Source: Sphingomonas panacisoli
GTDB lineage: Bacteria; Pseudomonadota; Alphaproteobacteria; Sphingomonadales; Sphingomonadaceae
Assembly: GCF_007859635.1 (NCBI RefSeq)
Contig: NZ_CP042306.1
Location: 1,798,001 to 1,862,000, forward strand
Direction of reading: 5' to 3'
DNA: 64,000 nt
Each line of letters starts with the position of its first letter. The stretch's first letter is position 1. Shown in pieces: positions 54,184 through 63,241 of the stretch. Position numbers and translations under genes: made by a program. The notes below the pieces were generated by a model, which saw nothing but the letters and a program-made list of their open reading frames with translations, was not told the DNA's origin and did no database searches.

Positions 54184-55270
54184 TGCAGATCCCAAAATCC
54201 CGCCCCAGGGCGACCGCGTCGCCGCGGCGAACGTCATCGAGAGCGTCGAGGCGCCCGCCCCTGCCCCCAAGCAGCGCCGCTGGGGCCGCATCGGGCTGAT
54301 GGCGGCCGTGCCGCTGCTGCTCGCCGCGGTCGCTGGCTATTTCTACCTGACCGGCGGCCGCTACGTATCGACCGACAACGCCTATGTTCAGCAGGACACG
54401 ATCTCGATCAGCCCCGACGTGTCGGGTCGGATCGTGCAGGTCAACGTCAAGGAAAACCAGCGCGTCAAAGCCGGCGACGTCCTGTTCGTGATCGACCAGG
54501 AGCCATATAAGCTCGCGCTGGCGCAGGCCGATGCCGCGCTCGCCACGGCGCGCGTGCAGGTCGCGACGATGTCGACCGATACGGGCAGCGCCAACGCCGA
54601 CGTCGCCAGCGCCAATGCCGATATCAAGCTCGCCCAGGCGACCTACGATCGTCAGGCGACGCTGATGAAGCAGGGTTTCACGACGCGTGCTGCGTTCGAC
54701 GCCGCCGCTCAGCAGGTCGCCGCCGCCCGGGCACGGCTCGCGACCGCACAAGCGTCGGTCGCCAAGGCGCAAGTGCAAGTAGGCAGCGGGGTCGCCGGGT
54801 CGGGCGTGCCTGCGGCCGTCGCGGTGGCGCTGGCCGAACGTGAAAAGGCGCTCCTCAACCTCAATCGCACCGTGGTCCGCGCGCCGCGCGACGGCATCAT
54901 CAGCCAGACCAATCGCCTTCAGGTGGGCAACATCACCCCCTCGGGCGTCCCTGCCCTCAGCCTGGTCGCGCAGGCGCCCTGGGTGACCGCCAACTTCAAG
55001 GAAACCGACCTCGCCAACATGCGCGTCGGCCAGCCGGCGGAACTGACGTTCGACGCCTATCCCGGTGTGAAGGTGTGCGGCCGTGTCCAGAGCATCGGCG
55101 CAGAGACCGGATCGGCCTCGTCGATCCTGCCGGCGCAGAACGCGACGGGTAACTGGGTCAAGGTGACGCAACGCGTCCCCGTGCGGATCGCGATCACCTG
55201 CAAGACCGATCGCGCGCTGATCGCCGGGCTGTCGAGCGACGTGTCCATCGATACCAAGCCCAATGGCTAG
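54176..55270 (+). CDS. emrA: HlyD/EmrA family membrane fusion protein
   Basis: 364 residues. One N-terminal membrane helix (GLMAAVPLLLAAVAGYFYLTG, residues about 40-60), a lipoyl-like domain in two halves (GGRYVSTDNAYVQQDTISISPDVSGRI, and APRDGIISQTNRLQVGNIT), a coiled-coil hairpin rich in Ala, Gln and Lys (residues about 115-230), and a beta-barrel (WVTANFKETDLANMRVGQPAEL). The protein connects an inner-membrane pump to the outer membrane. It overlaps marR and the following emrB start by eight bases each. Confidence 0.93.
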   Translation: MADADPKIPPQGDRVAAANVIESVEAPAPAPKQRRWGRIGLMAAVPLLLAAVAGYFYLTGGRYVSTDNAYVQQDTISISPDVSGRIVQVNVKENQRVKAGDVLFVIDQEPYKLALAQADAALATARVQVATMSTDTGSANADVASANADIKLAQATYDRQATLMKQGFTTRAAFDAAAQQVAAARARLATAQASVAKAQVQVGSGVAGSGVPAAVAVALAEREKALLNLNRTVVRAPRDGIISQTNRLQVGNITPSGVPALSLVAQAPWVTANFKETDLANMRVGQPAELTFDAYPGVKVCGRVQSIGAETGSASSILPAQNATGNWVKVTQRVPVRIAITCKTDRALIAGLSSDVSIDTKPNG

Positions 55271-56846
55271 CGCCGCCGCCCCTTCCCGGGGTGGCGCCGC
55301 TCCCGCTGCCCCGGCCGTTGCCGTACCGGGTACGCCGCTGCTCAAGACGTCGAACCGCGGGCTGCTGATGGTCGGCGTGATGGGCGCGATGATCATGCAG
55401 ATCCTCGACACGACCATCGCCAATGTCGCCCTGCCGCACATGACGACGGCGTTGGGCGCGACGACCGATACGATCACCTGGGTCCTCACCAGCTACATCA
55501 TCGCGACCGCGATCGCGCTGCCCGCGACCGGCTGGCTCAGCGACCGCCTCGGCTCGCGCAACCTGTTCCTGGGCGCGGTCGGCGGGTTCATCATCGCGTC
55601 GATGCTGTGCGGCACGGCCCTGTCGCTCGGCGAAATGGTCGCGTTCCGCATCCTGCAGGGCGTGTTCGCCGCCTTTATCGGACCGCTCTCGCAGACCGCG
55701 ATGATCGACATCAGCGCGCCGGAGGATCAGGCGAAAGCGATGTCGATCTGGGGCATGGGCGTGATGGTCGGTCCTATCCTCGGCCCGGTGCTCGGCGGCT
55801 ACCTGACCGACAATTTCAACTGGCGCTGGTGCTTCTACGTCAATCTGCCGGTCGGTCTGCTGACCTTCGCGATCCTGTGGTTCCTGCTGCCGTCGCGGCC
55901 TAAGGCGACGCGCAACTTCGACTTCACCGGGTTCATCTTCCTCGGGATCGCGGTCGCCAGCTTCCAGCTGATGCTCGATCGCGGCCAGGAACAGGATTGG
56001 TTCGGCAGCTGGGAAATCATCATCGAAGGGCTGATCGCCATCGCCGCTTTGTGGGTGGCTCTGATTCACCTGACGACCGCGAAAAAGCCGTTGTTCGACC
56101 GCCACCTGTTCAAGAACCGCAATCTGGTGATGGGCATGTTCTTCATGATCATCATCGGCATTTCGACGATGGCGCCCATGGCGCTGCTGCCGTCGATGCT
56201 GCAGCAATTGTTCGGTTATTCGGTGGTCCAGACGGGGATGATGATGGCCCCGCGCGGAGTCGGCGTGCTGGTGACGATGGCGCTGGGCGCGCGATTGATG
56301 AGCAGGATCGACACGCGCTGGATGATCGCGGTCGGGCTGGTCATTTTCGCCTGGTCGCTCAAGATGATGTCGGGCTGGTCGCTGGAGATCGACAGCTGGT
56401 TCGTCATCAGTTCGGGCTTCATCCAGGGGCTCGGCATGGGGCTGGTGTTCATGCCGCTCAACGCGCTGGCCTTCGCCACGCTCGATCAGCGTTATCGCAC
56501 CGACGGGTCCAGCCTGCTCAACCTGATGCGGTCGATCGGGCAATCAGCGGGCATTTCGATGGTGACGGTGTTCCTGGCGCGCAACATCCAGACGAGCCAC
56601 GCCGATTTGGCGCAGCATATCACCGAGAAGACGTTGCCGGGCGTCAACCTCGGCCAGATCGACCAGTTCGGGATGGGGTCTGACGCGATCATGGGCATGG
56701 TCGACGGCATGATCAACAAACAGGCGGCGATGATCGCCTATATCGACGACTTCTACTTGATGGCGTGCATCACGTTGTTCGTTTTGCCGCTGTTGCTGCT
56801 GATCCAGCGGCCCAAGGGGAAGATCGAGGTCGTGCACGCCGAGTGA
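55263..56846 (+). CDS. emrB: DHA2 family MFS multidrug efflux transporter (EmrB-type)
   Basis: 527 residues with about 14 hydrophobic segments, as in the DHA2 group. The motif LDTTIANVALPHM near residue 40 and WVLTSYIIATAIALPATGWLSDRLGSRNLF (with the conserved DRLG motif) are typical, as is GMGVMVGPILGPVLGGYLTDN in helix 5. It exports drugs with proton exchange, in complex with the EmrA protein. A long N-terminal Ala/Pro-rich segment precedes the first helix. Last gene of the marR-emrA-emrB operon. Confidence 0.94.
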   Translation: MASAAAPSRGGAAPAAPAVAVPGTPLLKTSNRGLLMVGVMGAMIMQILDTTIANVALPHMTTALGATTDTITWVLTSYIIATAIALPATGWLSDRLGSRNLFLGAVGGFIIASMLCGTALSLGEMVAFRILQGVFAAFIGPLSQTAMIDISAPEDQAKAMSIWGMGVMVGPILGPVLGGYLTDNFNWRWCFYVNLPVGLLTFAILWFLLPSRPKATRNFDFTGFIFLGIAVASFQLMLDRGQEQDWFGSWEIIIEGLIAIAALWVALIHLTTAKKPLFDRHLFKNRNLVMGMFFMIIIGISTMAPMALLPSMLQQLFGYSVVQTGMMMAPRGVGVLVTMALGARLMSRIDTRWMIAVGLVIFAWSLKMMSGWSLEIDSWFVISSGFIQGLGMGLVFMPLNALAFATLDQRYRTDGSSLLNLMRSIGQSAGISMVTVFLARNIQTSHADLAQHITEKTLPGVNLGQIDQFGMGSDAIMGMVDGMINKQAAMIAYIDDFYLMACITLFVLPLLLLIQRPKGKIEVVHAE

Positions 56847-56938
56847 CGGGTGGGCGCGGCATGCGAGTAAAAGTAAATCGCATGCCGTCGGTCCTCGCTG
56901 GCGCGAGGCCGGCCCCGCTCGTGCGGCGCGGCGCGCAA

Positions 56939-56964
56939 CCGCGATTAGCTTTCGCTAATCGCGG
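56939..56964. terminator. Hairpin between emrB and rnpB
   Basis: CCGCGATTAGC (56939-56949) and GCTAATCGCGG (56954-56964) pair perfectly over TTTC. It lies just beyond the rnpB 3' end on the minus strand and 90 bases after emrB, and may end either. No T-run. Confidence 0.5.
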
Positions 56965-56971
56965 CGCACAA

Positions 56972-57333
56972 GCGCCAGAGCATCTATAAGCCGGGTTCTG
57001 TCCACGCCTTTCGGCGATGGGCGACCATTCCTCTAGGACGACGCTCGCGCGCCGCCTCAAGCAACCAACCCGGGCGACGAGCTGAAACGAAGCCCCTATG
57101 CCGCCCCTATTCGGTTTTGCTCCCGGTGGGGTTTGCCTTGCCGCCGCTGTTACCAGCCGCGCGGTGCGCTCTTACCGCACCCTTTCACTCTTACCGGGCG
57201 AACCCGGCGACCTGCTCTCTGTGGCACTTTCCCTGGGGTCACCCCCGGCGGGCGTTACCCGCCACCGTCGTTTCGCGGAGCCCGGACTTTCCTCGCGTGC
57301 TTGCGCACCCGCGGCCGCCCGATCCTCTGGCGC
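56972..57333 (-). ncRNA. rnpB: RNase P RNA (class A)
   Basis: On the minus strand the RNA contains the conserved blocks GAGGAAAGTCCGGGCTCC near the 5' end and ACAGAACCCGGCTTATAG at the 3' end, both universal in bacterial RNase P RNA. The P1 helix is visible as GCGCCAGAG (plus 57325-57333) against CTCTGGCGC (plus 56972-56980), which fixes both ends to within a few bases. About 362 nt. It starts eight bases after the amidase stop on the same strand. It trims the 5' leader of tRNAs. Confidence 0.95.
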
Positions 57334-57341
57334 GGAAGGCC

Positions 57342-58031
57342 TTACTCGTCGCCTTGCGGTTTGGGAAGCAGCAGCGCGAGCAGCAGGCTGCGGCACTCGC
57401 CATCGATCTCGCCGTCGATCAGTTCGGGGCGAAAGCGGCGCTGGAACGCGACGACCGCGGCCAGCTCGTCGGTGACCTCGTACCCGAACCGTTCGAGCGC
57501 CAGCAGGAAGCCGGCGTCGCTCCATAGCGGATCGATCAGATTCTTGGTCGGTCGCGGCATCGCGAGGCGGACCCGCGCGAGTCTGCCCCACGGGAAAAAC
57601 TCGCCGGGATCCTGCTTGCGGGTCGGCGCGACGTCCGAATGGCCGACGATATTGCCGCGCGTGATGCCGTGACGCTGCTTGATCTCCTCCATCAGCGGGA
57701 TCAGCGCGTCGATCTGCGCGTCGGGAAAATCGCGATAGCCGTGTTCGTGACCGGGATTGACCAACTCGATCCCGATCGAGGCCGAATTGATGTCGGTGAT
57801 GCCGCGCCAGTGCGACGATCCGGCGTGCCAGGCGCGCTTGTCCTCTGCCACCAACGCGTGGATCGTGCCATCTTCGTCGATCAGGTAATGCGCCGACACT
57901 TCGGCCTTGGGATCGGTCAGCCGCGCGATGGCGTCGGCGGCGGTCCGCATGCCGGTATAGTGCAGCACGATCATCGTGACCGGCAGCTGCCGCTCGCTGA
58001 AATTGGGCGACGGTGTCTCGACGATGCTCAC
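57342..58031 (-). CDS. N-acetylmuramoyl-L-alanine amidase (Amidase_2)
   Basis: 229 residues from GTG 58031. Amidase_2 zinc fold: MIVLHYTGMRTAADAI (first His), VSAHYLIDEDGTIHALV, RAWHAGSSHWRGITDINSASIGIELVNPG, and GHSDVAPTRKQDPGEFFPW (second His and Asp). A C-terminal peptidoglycan-binding-like helix region follows (LLALERFGYEVTD, VVAFQRRFRPE). It cleaves the MurNAc-L-Ala bond; AmpD/AmiD-type. No signal peptide is apparent, which points to the cytosolic AmpD-like role in recycling. The rnpB gene follows directly. Confidence 0.9.
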   Translation of the reverse strand: MSIVETPSPNFSERQLPVTMIVLHYTGMRTAADAIARLTDPKAEVSAHYLIDEDGTIHALVAEDKRAWHAGSSHWRGITDINSASIGIELVNPGHEHGYRDFPDAQIDALIPLMEEIKQRHGITRGNIVGHSDVAPTRKQDPGEFFPWGRLARVRLAMPRPTKNLIDPLWSDAGFLLALERFGYEVTDELAAVVAFQRRFRPELIDGEIDGECRSLLLALLLPKPQGDE

Positions 58032-58067
58032 ACTCGAGAATTGCGGCGAACGCGGCGGAAAGTAAAC

Positions 58068-58886
58068 CTACGCGGCAGCGGCGGTTGCGATAACCGGTTC
58101 GTAGAGGCCGCGGAACCGCGGGCTGGGACGAAAGGCATCCGTCTGACCGATCACCGTTTCGCCGGCGCCGAGCACCAGCACGCCATCGGGCCGCAGCACC
58201 TGCGCCAGCCGCGCCAATACTTTGCGGCGCAGATCGAGCGAAAAATAGAGCAATACGTTCCGGCACAGAATCACGTCGAACCGACCGATCGGCAGCGGAT
58301 CTGCGACCAGATTCATGCGACGGAACGACACCATGCGCGTCAGGCCGGGATGCGCGACCCACTCGCCATCGACCGTGTCGAACCATTGCATCATGCGCCG
58401 GATCGGCAGCCCGCGCTGGATTTCGAACTGCGTATAACGCCCCGCTTTTGCGCGGCTGAGCACCGCGTCGGAAACGTCGGTCGCGACGATCTCCGGCATG
58501 TTTTCGTCGATCTTCTCGGCGAACATCATCGCGAGGCTGAGCGGTTCCTGGCCCGTCGAACATCCCGCCGACCAGATCCGCGCCCGCCGCGTGGTCGGCA
58601 CCGCAGCGATCGCCTCGGCGACCGCATCGAACACCGCCGCGTCGCGGAAGAACGAGCTTTCCTGGTTGAGCAGTTCATCGACCACGCGATCCGCGAGCGA
58701 CCCGTTGCGATCCGCCCGAACCGCCGCCGCCAGTTGCTCCAGGCTTTCGTGGCCGGTGTCGCGCATCGACGGCTTGAGCGCGGTTTCGATCCGCCAGCGG
58801 CGATTCGCGTCGATCTGCTGACCGGTTCGCGCCTCCAACAGCGCGGCGAATTCGCCGGTCGGGTTGCCGGAACGCGGGATCAGCAT
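58068..58886 (-). CDS. cheR: Chemotaxis protein methyltransferase CheR
   Basis: 272 residues from ATG 58886, overlapping the cheB stop by seven bases. N-terminal CheR helical domain (FAALLEARTGQQIDANRRWRIETAL), then the SAM-binding domain with RIWSAGCSTGQEPLSLAMM, MPEIVATDVSDAVLSRAKAGRY and FDVILCRNVLLYF. It methylates receptor glutamates, opposed by CheB, for adaptation. No TPR or pentapeptide-binding extension. Last gene of the che set in the window. Confidence 0.95.
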   Translation of the reverse strand: MLIPRSGNPTGEFAALLEARTGQQIDANRRWRIETALKPSMRDTGHESLEQLAAAVRADRNGSLADRVVDELLNQESSFFRDAAVFDAVAEAIAAVPTTRRARIWSAGCSTGQEPLSLAMMFAEKIDENMPEIVATDVSDAVLSRAKAGRYTQFEIQRGLPIRRMMQWFDTVDGEWVAHPGLTRMVSFRRMNLVADPLPIGRFDVILCRNVLLYFSLDLRRKVLARLAQVLRPDGVLVLGAGETVIGQTDAFRPSPRFRGLYEPVIATAAAA

Positions 58887-59935
58887 GGCCGGCGCCGGCG
58901 GGCAATAAGTTGACCGATCTCGTCTGGAGGCAGGATCGCGTCGGCGATACCGCCCGCCGCTACAGCACCGGGCATGCCCCAGATCACCGAAGACGCGCGG
59001 TCCTGGATGACGATACTGCCGCCGGCAGCGGCCAAGCTCGCCGCACCCAACGCGCCGTCGCGGCCCATGCCGCTCAGCACGACGCCCAACGCGCGATCGC
59101 CATAGGTCGCCGCGACCGAATCGAACATCGGATCGACGGAGGGCAAACATCCGCTTGGCGCCGGCGTGGTCGAAAGCCGCACCGCCGCGCCATCCCCCAT
59201 CGATACGCAGCGCATGTGCGCGCGGCCCGGTGCGATCAGGATGCGACCGGGACGAATGCGGGCATGGTCTTCCGCGACTTCGCACGGCCGATTGGCGAGC
59301 ACCGCCACTTGCGCCGCGAAATAGGGCATGAACGATTCGGGCAGATGCTGCGTGATCAGGATCGGCAGGCGGAAATCGAGCGGTAGCGAGCGCAGCAACA
59401 GGCTGAGCGCGTGGATCCCACCGGTCGACGCGCCGATCGCGACGATATCGAAATCGTCGCCCGGCGCGACTGCGGCGGCCGGCGTGCGCGGCACGACGAT
59501 CTCGTCATTGTCGATCAGTCGCGAAATCTTGTGGTTGAGCACTTCGCCGAACCGGCCGGCGAACGCGCCCACCTCCGGCTTGACCAGCGTATCGGCCGCG
59601 CCGAGCGCCAGGGCCTGCACGGTGGTGGCCGCGCCGTCGCCACAGGCCGACGAGACGATCAGGACGCGCGCACCCTGCCCCGCCGCGATCAGATCGGGCA
59701 ACGCGGTCAGCCCATCGATGCCGGGCATTTCGATATCGAGGATGATGACATCGACGCGGTGGCGCGACAGGAAATCCTGCGCGGCGTCCGCGTTGGCGAC
59801 CGCGCCGGCGACGATGAATTCGCCACCGCCGTCGATCGCGCGCGCCATCACGGCCCGCGCGACGACCGAATCGTCGACGATCAGGACCGACGGCGGCGCG
59901 TCGAATTCATTGCTGTCGGGAGCCGGGCTGGCCAC
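58880..59935 (-). CDS. cheB: Chemotaxis response regulator protein-glutamate methylesterase CheB
   Basis: 351 residues from GTG 59935. The receiver domain has VLIVDDS at 17-23 and phospho-acceptor D67 in VIILDIEMPG. The methylesterase domain has S170 in IGASTGG, H197 in ITQHLP and Asp in LSGMGRDG. Phosphorylated CheB removes receptor methyl groups and deamidates. A linker with VVPRTPAAAVAPGDD separates the domains. In operon with cheY upstream (29-base gap) and cheR downstream. Confidence 0.95.
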   Translation of the reverse strand: MASPAPDSNEFDAPPSVLIVDDSVVARAVMARAIDGGGEFIVAGAVANADAAQDFLSRHRVDVIILDIEMPGIDGLTALPDLIAAGQGARVLIVSSACGDGAATTVQALALGAADTLVKPEVGAFAGRFGEVLNHKISRLIDNDEIVVPRTPAAAVAPGDDFDIVAIGASTGGIHALSLLLRSLPLDFRLPILITQHLPESFMPYFAAQVAVLANRPCEVAEDHARIRPGRILIAPGRAHMRCVSMGDGAAVRLSTTPAPSGCLPSVDPMFDSVAATYGDRALGVVLSGMGRDGALGAASLAAAGGSIVIQDRASSVIWGMPGAVAAGGIADAILPPDEIGQLIARRRRPC

Positions 59936-59964
59936 GGTGTCGATACCGCCTTCGAGCGCTGGGC

Positions 59965-60330
59965 TCAGGCCATGCCGACGATCTGGAGCTTACTTTCGAG
60001 CGTCTCGCGGTCGAACGGCTTCATGACATATTCGTCGGCGCCGGCTTCGATCGCGGCGCGGATATAGGCCATGCCGTTCTCGGTCGTGCAGAACACCACC
60101 TTTGGGCGGCTAGCGAGCGCGGTGTCGCGCAGCGCGCGAAGGAAATCCATGCCGCTCATCACCGGCATGTTCCAGTCGAGCAGGATCACGTCGGGCACCG
60201 CCGCCATGCAGCTGTCGAGCGCCTCGCGGCCGTCGGCGGCTTCGCTCACCTCGAAATCGAGCGTTTCGAGGATATGGCGGGCGACCTTCCGGATCACCTT
60301 CGAATCGTCGACAACCAGACACGTCTTCAT
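59965..60330 (-). CDS. cheY: CheY-like response regulator
   Basis: 121 residues, one receiver domain. CLVVDDSK holds the acidic pocket (D8, D9), D52 in VILLDWNMPV is the phospho-acceptor, T82/T83 in VVFCTTENG the switch threonine, and K104 in YVMKPFD. No output domain, so it should act like CheY on the motor or another target. It lies between cheW and cheB in the operon. Confidence 0.93.
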   Translation of the reverse strand: MKTCLVVDDSKVIRKVARHILETLDFEVSEAADGREALDSCMAAVPDVILLDWNMPVMSGMDFLRALRDTALASRPKVVFCTTENGMAYIRAAIEAGADEYVMKPFDRETLESKLQIVGMA

Positions 60331-60437
60331 GACCGATAAACCCCGTTACTTGGCCCTGTTCAGGAACTTAGCCGCAAGTGATGATCAGCGAGTTAATTGC
60401 CCCACCCGATCCGCCCCCCGGGGGCGATCGGGTGAAA

Positions 60438-60881
60438 TCAATTGACCGTCACGGCGTCGTTTTGCGGGCCGTGGATCAGCGCGGTCAGGTCGATCGCCAG
60501 GATCGGTTCGCCGTCGCGTTCGATCTCGCCGCACCCGGCGCGACGCCAGCCCGCGTCGAGCGCAATGCCCGACGGCAGCGGCGCCGCTTCGAACGGGGCC
60601 ACGTCCTCCAGCGAATCGACCAGCACCGCATAGTGATGCCCGTCGATCACCGTGATGACCGCGCGCGATCCGGCGATGCCGATCGGCGGGAGGCCGAGCG
60701 CGGCATGCGTGTCGATCACCGTGACCACGCGGCTGCGGAGCGCGGCAAGACCGCGAATGTGCCGGGCAACGCGCGGGGTCGGCGTGACATGGCCGATATC
60801 TACCACCGATTCGACCTGCGCCGAATCGATCGCCACGCCGCGGCCGGCAATGTGCGCAATCAGGAAAAGCTGCTCGTTCAC
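60438..60881 (-). CDS. cheW: Chemotaxis scaffold protein CheW
   Basis: 147 residues, one CheW domain: QLFLIAHIAGRGVAIDSAQVESVV, TPRVARHIRGLAALRSRVVTVIDTHAALG, ITVIDGHHYAVLVDSLEDV. CheW couples receptors to CheA. The GTG start overlaps the cheA stop (GTGA). A 107-base gap separates it from cheY and may contain a local promoter or processing site; nothing specific is seen. Confidence 0.93.
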   Translation of the reverse strand: MNEQLFLIAHIAGRGVAIDSAQVESVVDIGHVTPTPRVARHIRGLAALRSRVVTVIDTHAALGLPPIGIAGSRAVITVIDGHHYAVLVDSLEDVAPFEAAPLPSGIALDAGWRRAGCGEIERDGEPILAIDLTALIHGPQNDAVTVN

Positions 60882-63184
60882 GCCGCCTCCACGCGTTTGG
60901 CGACCGCCGCCAGCAGGCCGGCTCGGTCGTAGCGATAGACGCGCTCGGTCGATCCGATATCGCGGCGATCGTTGCTCAGTCGCACGACACGGTCGTCGCG
61001 ACGGCCGCTGTCGTCGGTGGTCAGGATGACCATGGGTTGCTCGTCCGCTTCCGCCTTCGTCGCGACGCGATAGCCGGCGGCTTCGAGCACGGGCTTCAGG
61101 AACGTCGCGATCCAGCCGTCGCCCTCGCTATCGATGAGACACAATGGCGCACCCGGCTGGATGGAATCGCCGCTTTCCGGGCCGAGGAGCCATTGCGGGT
61201 CGATCAGCTCGATCTGTTCGTCGTCGATCGTAACCACGCCCAGAATCGGCCCAGCCTGGACCGACGGCACGATGTCGGCAGGCACGGCGACGATATCGAC
61301 CGGCTCGGCGATCGCATAAGCCACCTCGGCGTCGCCGTCCTTGATGCGCAGCACCGCGAGGTCGGGTCGTTTGGCGATGTCGCCGAGCGAGGCGAGCGGC
61401 ACGATCCGCCCGTCGACCAGCAACCGCATCCGTCCGCCGCTGAACCGCGCGGTATCGGCGGGCACGGTCTCGACGCGATCGATGATCGCCAACGGCACTG
61501 CGCGGCGGCGGCCGTCGAGATCCTCGAACAGCAACGCATCGACGGTCGGCGCGACCGCTGTTTCGGGTTCCTCGTCTTCAACGACTGCGTCGCGCGTGAA
61601 GTTGATCCCGGCCTCCGCCGCGATCCCGGCGCAGTCGAGCAGCAGCATCGGCGATCCGCTGTCGGGTAGGGTCTGGCCGGCATAGATGCCGGTCGCCATC
61701 ACCGCCGGCGACGCGGGCTTGATGACCAGTTCTTCGTGATCGAGCACCGAATCGACGGCGACGGCAAAGCTGCCTCCGCTCGCGCTGATGATCGCCAGCA
61801 TATCCGCCGCTGCAGGCTTGGCCGGTGCCAGCCCCAGCAGCGCGCCGAGATCGACCAGCGGCATACGGCGATCGCGGACCGTCGCAGCCGCCGTATCGCC
61901 GAGCAAATCGATGCGAATCGCGTCGCCGCCGACATGGACGATCTCCTCGATCGCCTGACGCGTGACGGCGAAGCGCTGGCCGGCAATGCCGATGACGATC
62001 GCCGGAATGATCGACAGCGTCAGCGGCACGTGAATCAGGATGCGCAGGCCCCGGCCCAGCGCGTTGACCAGTTCGATGCGCCCGCCGATCTGTTCGATGT
62101 TGGCGCGCACCACGTCCATCCCGACGCCGCGGCCGGAGATTGCGGTGACTTCGTCCTTGGTCGACAGACCCGGCTCGAAGATCAGGTCGAGCTTGGCGCG
62201 TTCGTTGAGCGCCGACAGGTCGCGCCCGCGCGATTGCCCCGACGCGGTGAGTTTCTGGACCAGCCGATCGGTGTCGATCCCGCGCCCGTCGTCGGCGATC
62301 TCGATGATGATCTGGTTGCCCGACTGACGCGCGCTGACGACCAGTCGCCCGACCTCGCGCTTGCCCTTGGCGCGGCGCTCGTCGGCGGTCTCGATGCCGT
62401 GGTCGATCGAATTGCGGATGATATGGACCAGCGGGTCGCGCATCATCTCGATCATTTCGCGATCGAGTTCGACGTCGGCGCCCTCGATCACGAGTTGGAC
62501 CGATTTGCCGACTTCGGCGGCGGTATCGCGGACCATGCGGGGCAGCGCGGAGAACAGCGCGTCGACCTTCTGCATGCGCGTCCGCGTGACGGTGTCGCGC
62601 ATTTCGGCGACGGTCAGCGACAAGCGGTCGAGCGCCGCTTCGATCGCGGGGTCGGCCTGCTGGTCGCGCATCCGCCGCGCGAGTTCGTTGCGCGCCAGCA
62701 CCATGTCGGACATGCCGCTCATCATGCGGTCGAGCAATTCGGTCGACAGGCGCACGCTGCGGGTTGCGACGCGCTGGTTGGTCGGTGCCTGTTGCGCGAC
62801 CGGCGCCGCGACTTCGGCACTGCCGTCGAGCGCCGCGATCAGCAATTCCTCGCCGCTATCGTCGAGCGCGGTGCCGGCATCGATCGCCTCGACGATCTCC
62901 CCGATCCGATCGACGATCGCGAGCACGCCCGTCACGAGCGGCGCATCGGGCTTGCGTTCGCCCGATCGTACCGCCGCGAGCACGTCCTCGGCGGCGTGAC
63001 TCAATCGTGCGAGGCGCGGCAGATCGAGGAAACCGCAGCTTCCCTTGACGGTGTGCACGAAGCGGAAAATGGCATCGAGCCGCGCACGATCCTCCGGCGC
63101 GGACTCCCACGCAACGATCTCACCCGAGAGCGCTTCGAGCGTCTCGCGAGTTTCGGCAATGAATTCCTGGAGCAGGTCGTCCAT
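60878..63184 (-). CDS. cheA: Chemotaxis histidine kinase CheA with extra C-terminal domains, no P2
   Basis: 768 residues. P1 phosphotransfer domain with H44 in FRFVHTVKGSCGFLDL. A short linker (residues about 130-150) leads straight to P3 dimerisation (STELLDRMMSGMSDMVLARNELARRM), so a P2 domain is missing. Kinase P4: MRDPLVHIIRNSIDHGIETADE (N-box), IEIADDGRGID and GRGVGMDVVRANIEQIGG. A CheW-like P5 (FAVTRQAIEEIVHVGGDAI) follows, and then further sequence with VDALLFEDLDGRRRAVPLAIIDRVE and a last, receiver-like part (APLCLIDSEGDGWIATFLKPVLEAAGYRV). It phosphorylates CheY and CheB. Without P2 it may use a different docking mode. Overlaps cheW. Confidence 0.93.
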   Translation of the reverse strand: MDDLLQEFIAETRETLEALSGEIVAWESAPEDRARLDAIFRFVHTVKGSCGFLDLPRLARLSHAAEDVLAAVRSGERKPDAPLVTGVLAIVDRIGEIVEAIDAGTALDDSGEELLIAALDGSAEVAAPVAQQAPTNQRVATRSVRLSTELLDRMMSGMSDMVLARNELARRMRDQQADPAIEAALDRLSLTVAEMRDTVTRTRMQKVDALFSALPRMVRDTAAEVGKSVQLVIEGADVELDREMIEMMRDPLVHIIRNSIDHGIETADERRAKGKREVGRLVVSARQSGNQIIIEIADDGRGIDTDRLVQKLTASGQSRGRDLSALNERAKLDLIFEPGLSTKDEVTAISGRGVGMDVVRANIEQIGGRIELVNALGRGLRILIHVPLTLSIIPAIVIGIAGQRFAVTRQAIEEIVHVGGDAIRIDLLGDTAAATVRDRRMPLVDLGALLGLAPAKPAAADMLAIISASGGSFAVAVDSVLDHEELVIKPASPAVMATGIYAGQTLPDSGSPMLLLDCAGIAAEAGINFTRDAVVEDEEPETAVAPTVDALLFEDLDGRRRAVPLAIIDRVETVPADTARFSGGRMRLLVDGRIVPLASLGDIAKRPDLAVLRIKDGDAEVAYAIAEPVDIVAVPADIVPSVQAGPILGVVTIDDEQIELIDPQWLLGPESGDSIQPGAPLCLIDSEGDGWIATFLKPVLEAAGYRVATKAEADEQPMVILTTDDSGRRDDRVVRLSNDRRDIGSTERVYRYDRAGLLAAVAKRVEAA

Positions 63185-63241
63185 GGGTCCCCGAGCGTAG
63201 CGCTAGGGCTGACCATGGCGGAGAAACGGTAAAGGAGACGT

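Noticed and set aside
57098..57527. Several plus-strand open frames between emrB and the amidase
   Set aside because: They lie over the RNase P RNA and the end of the amidase gene and have no protein-like features.
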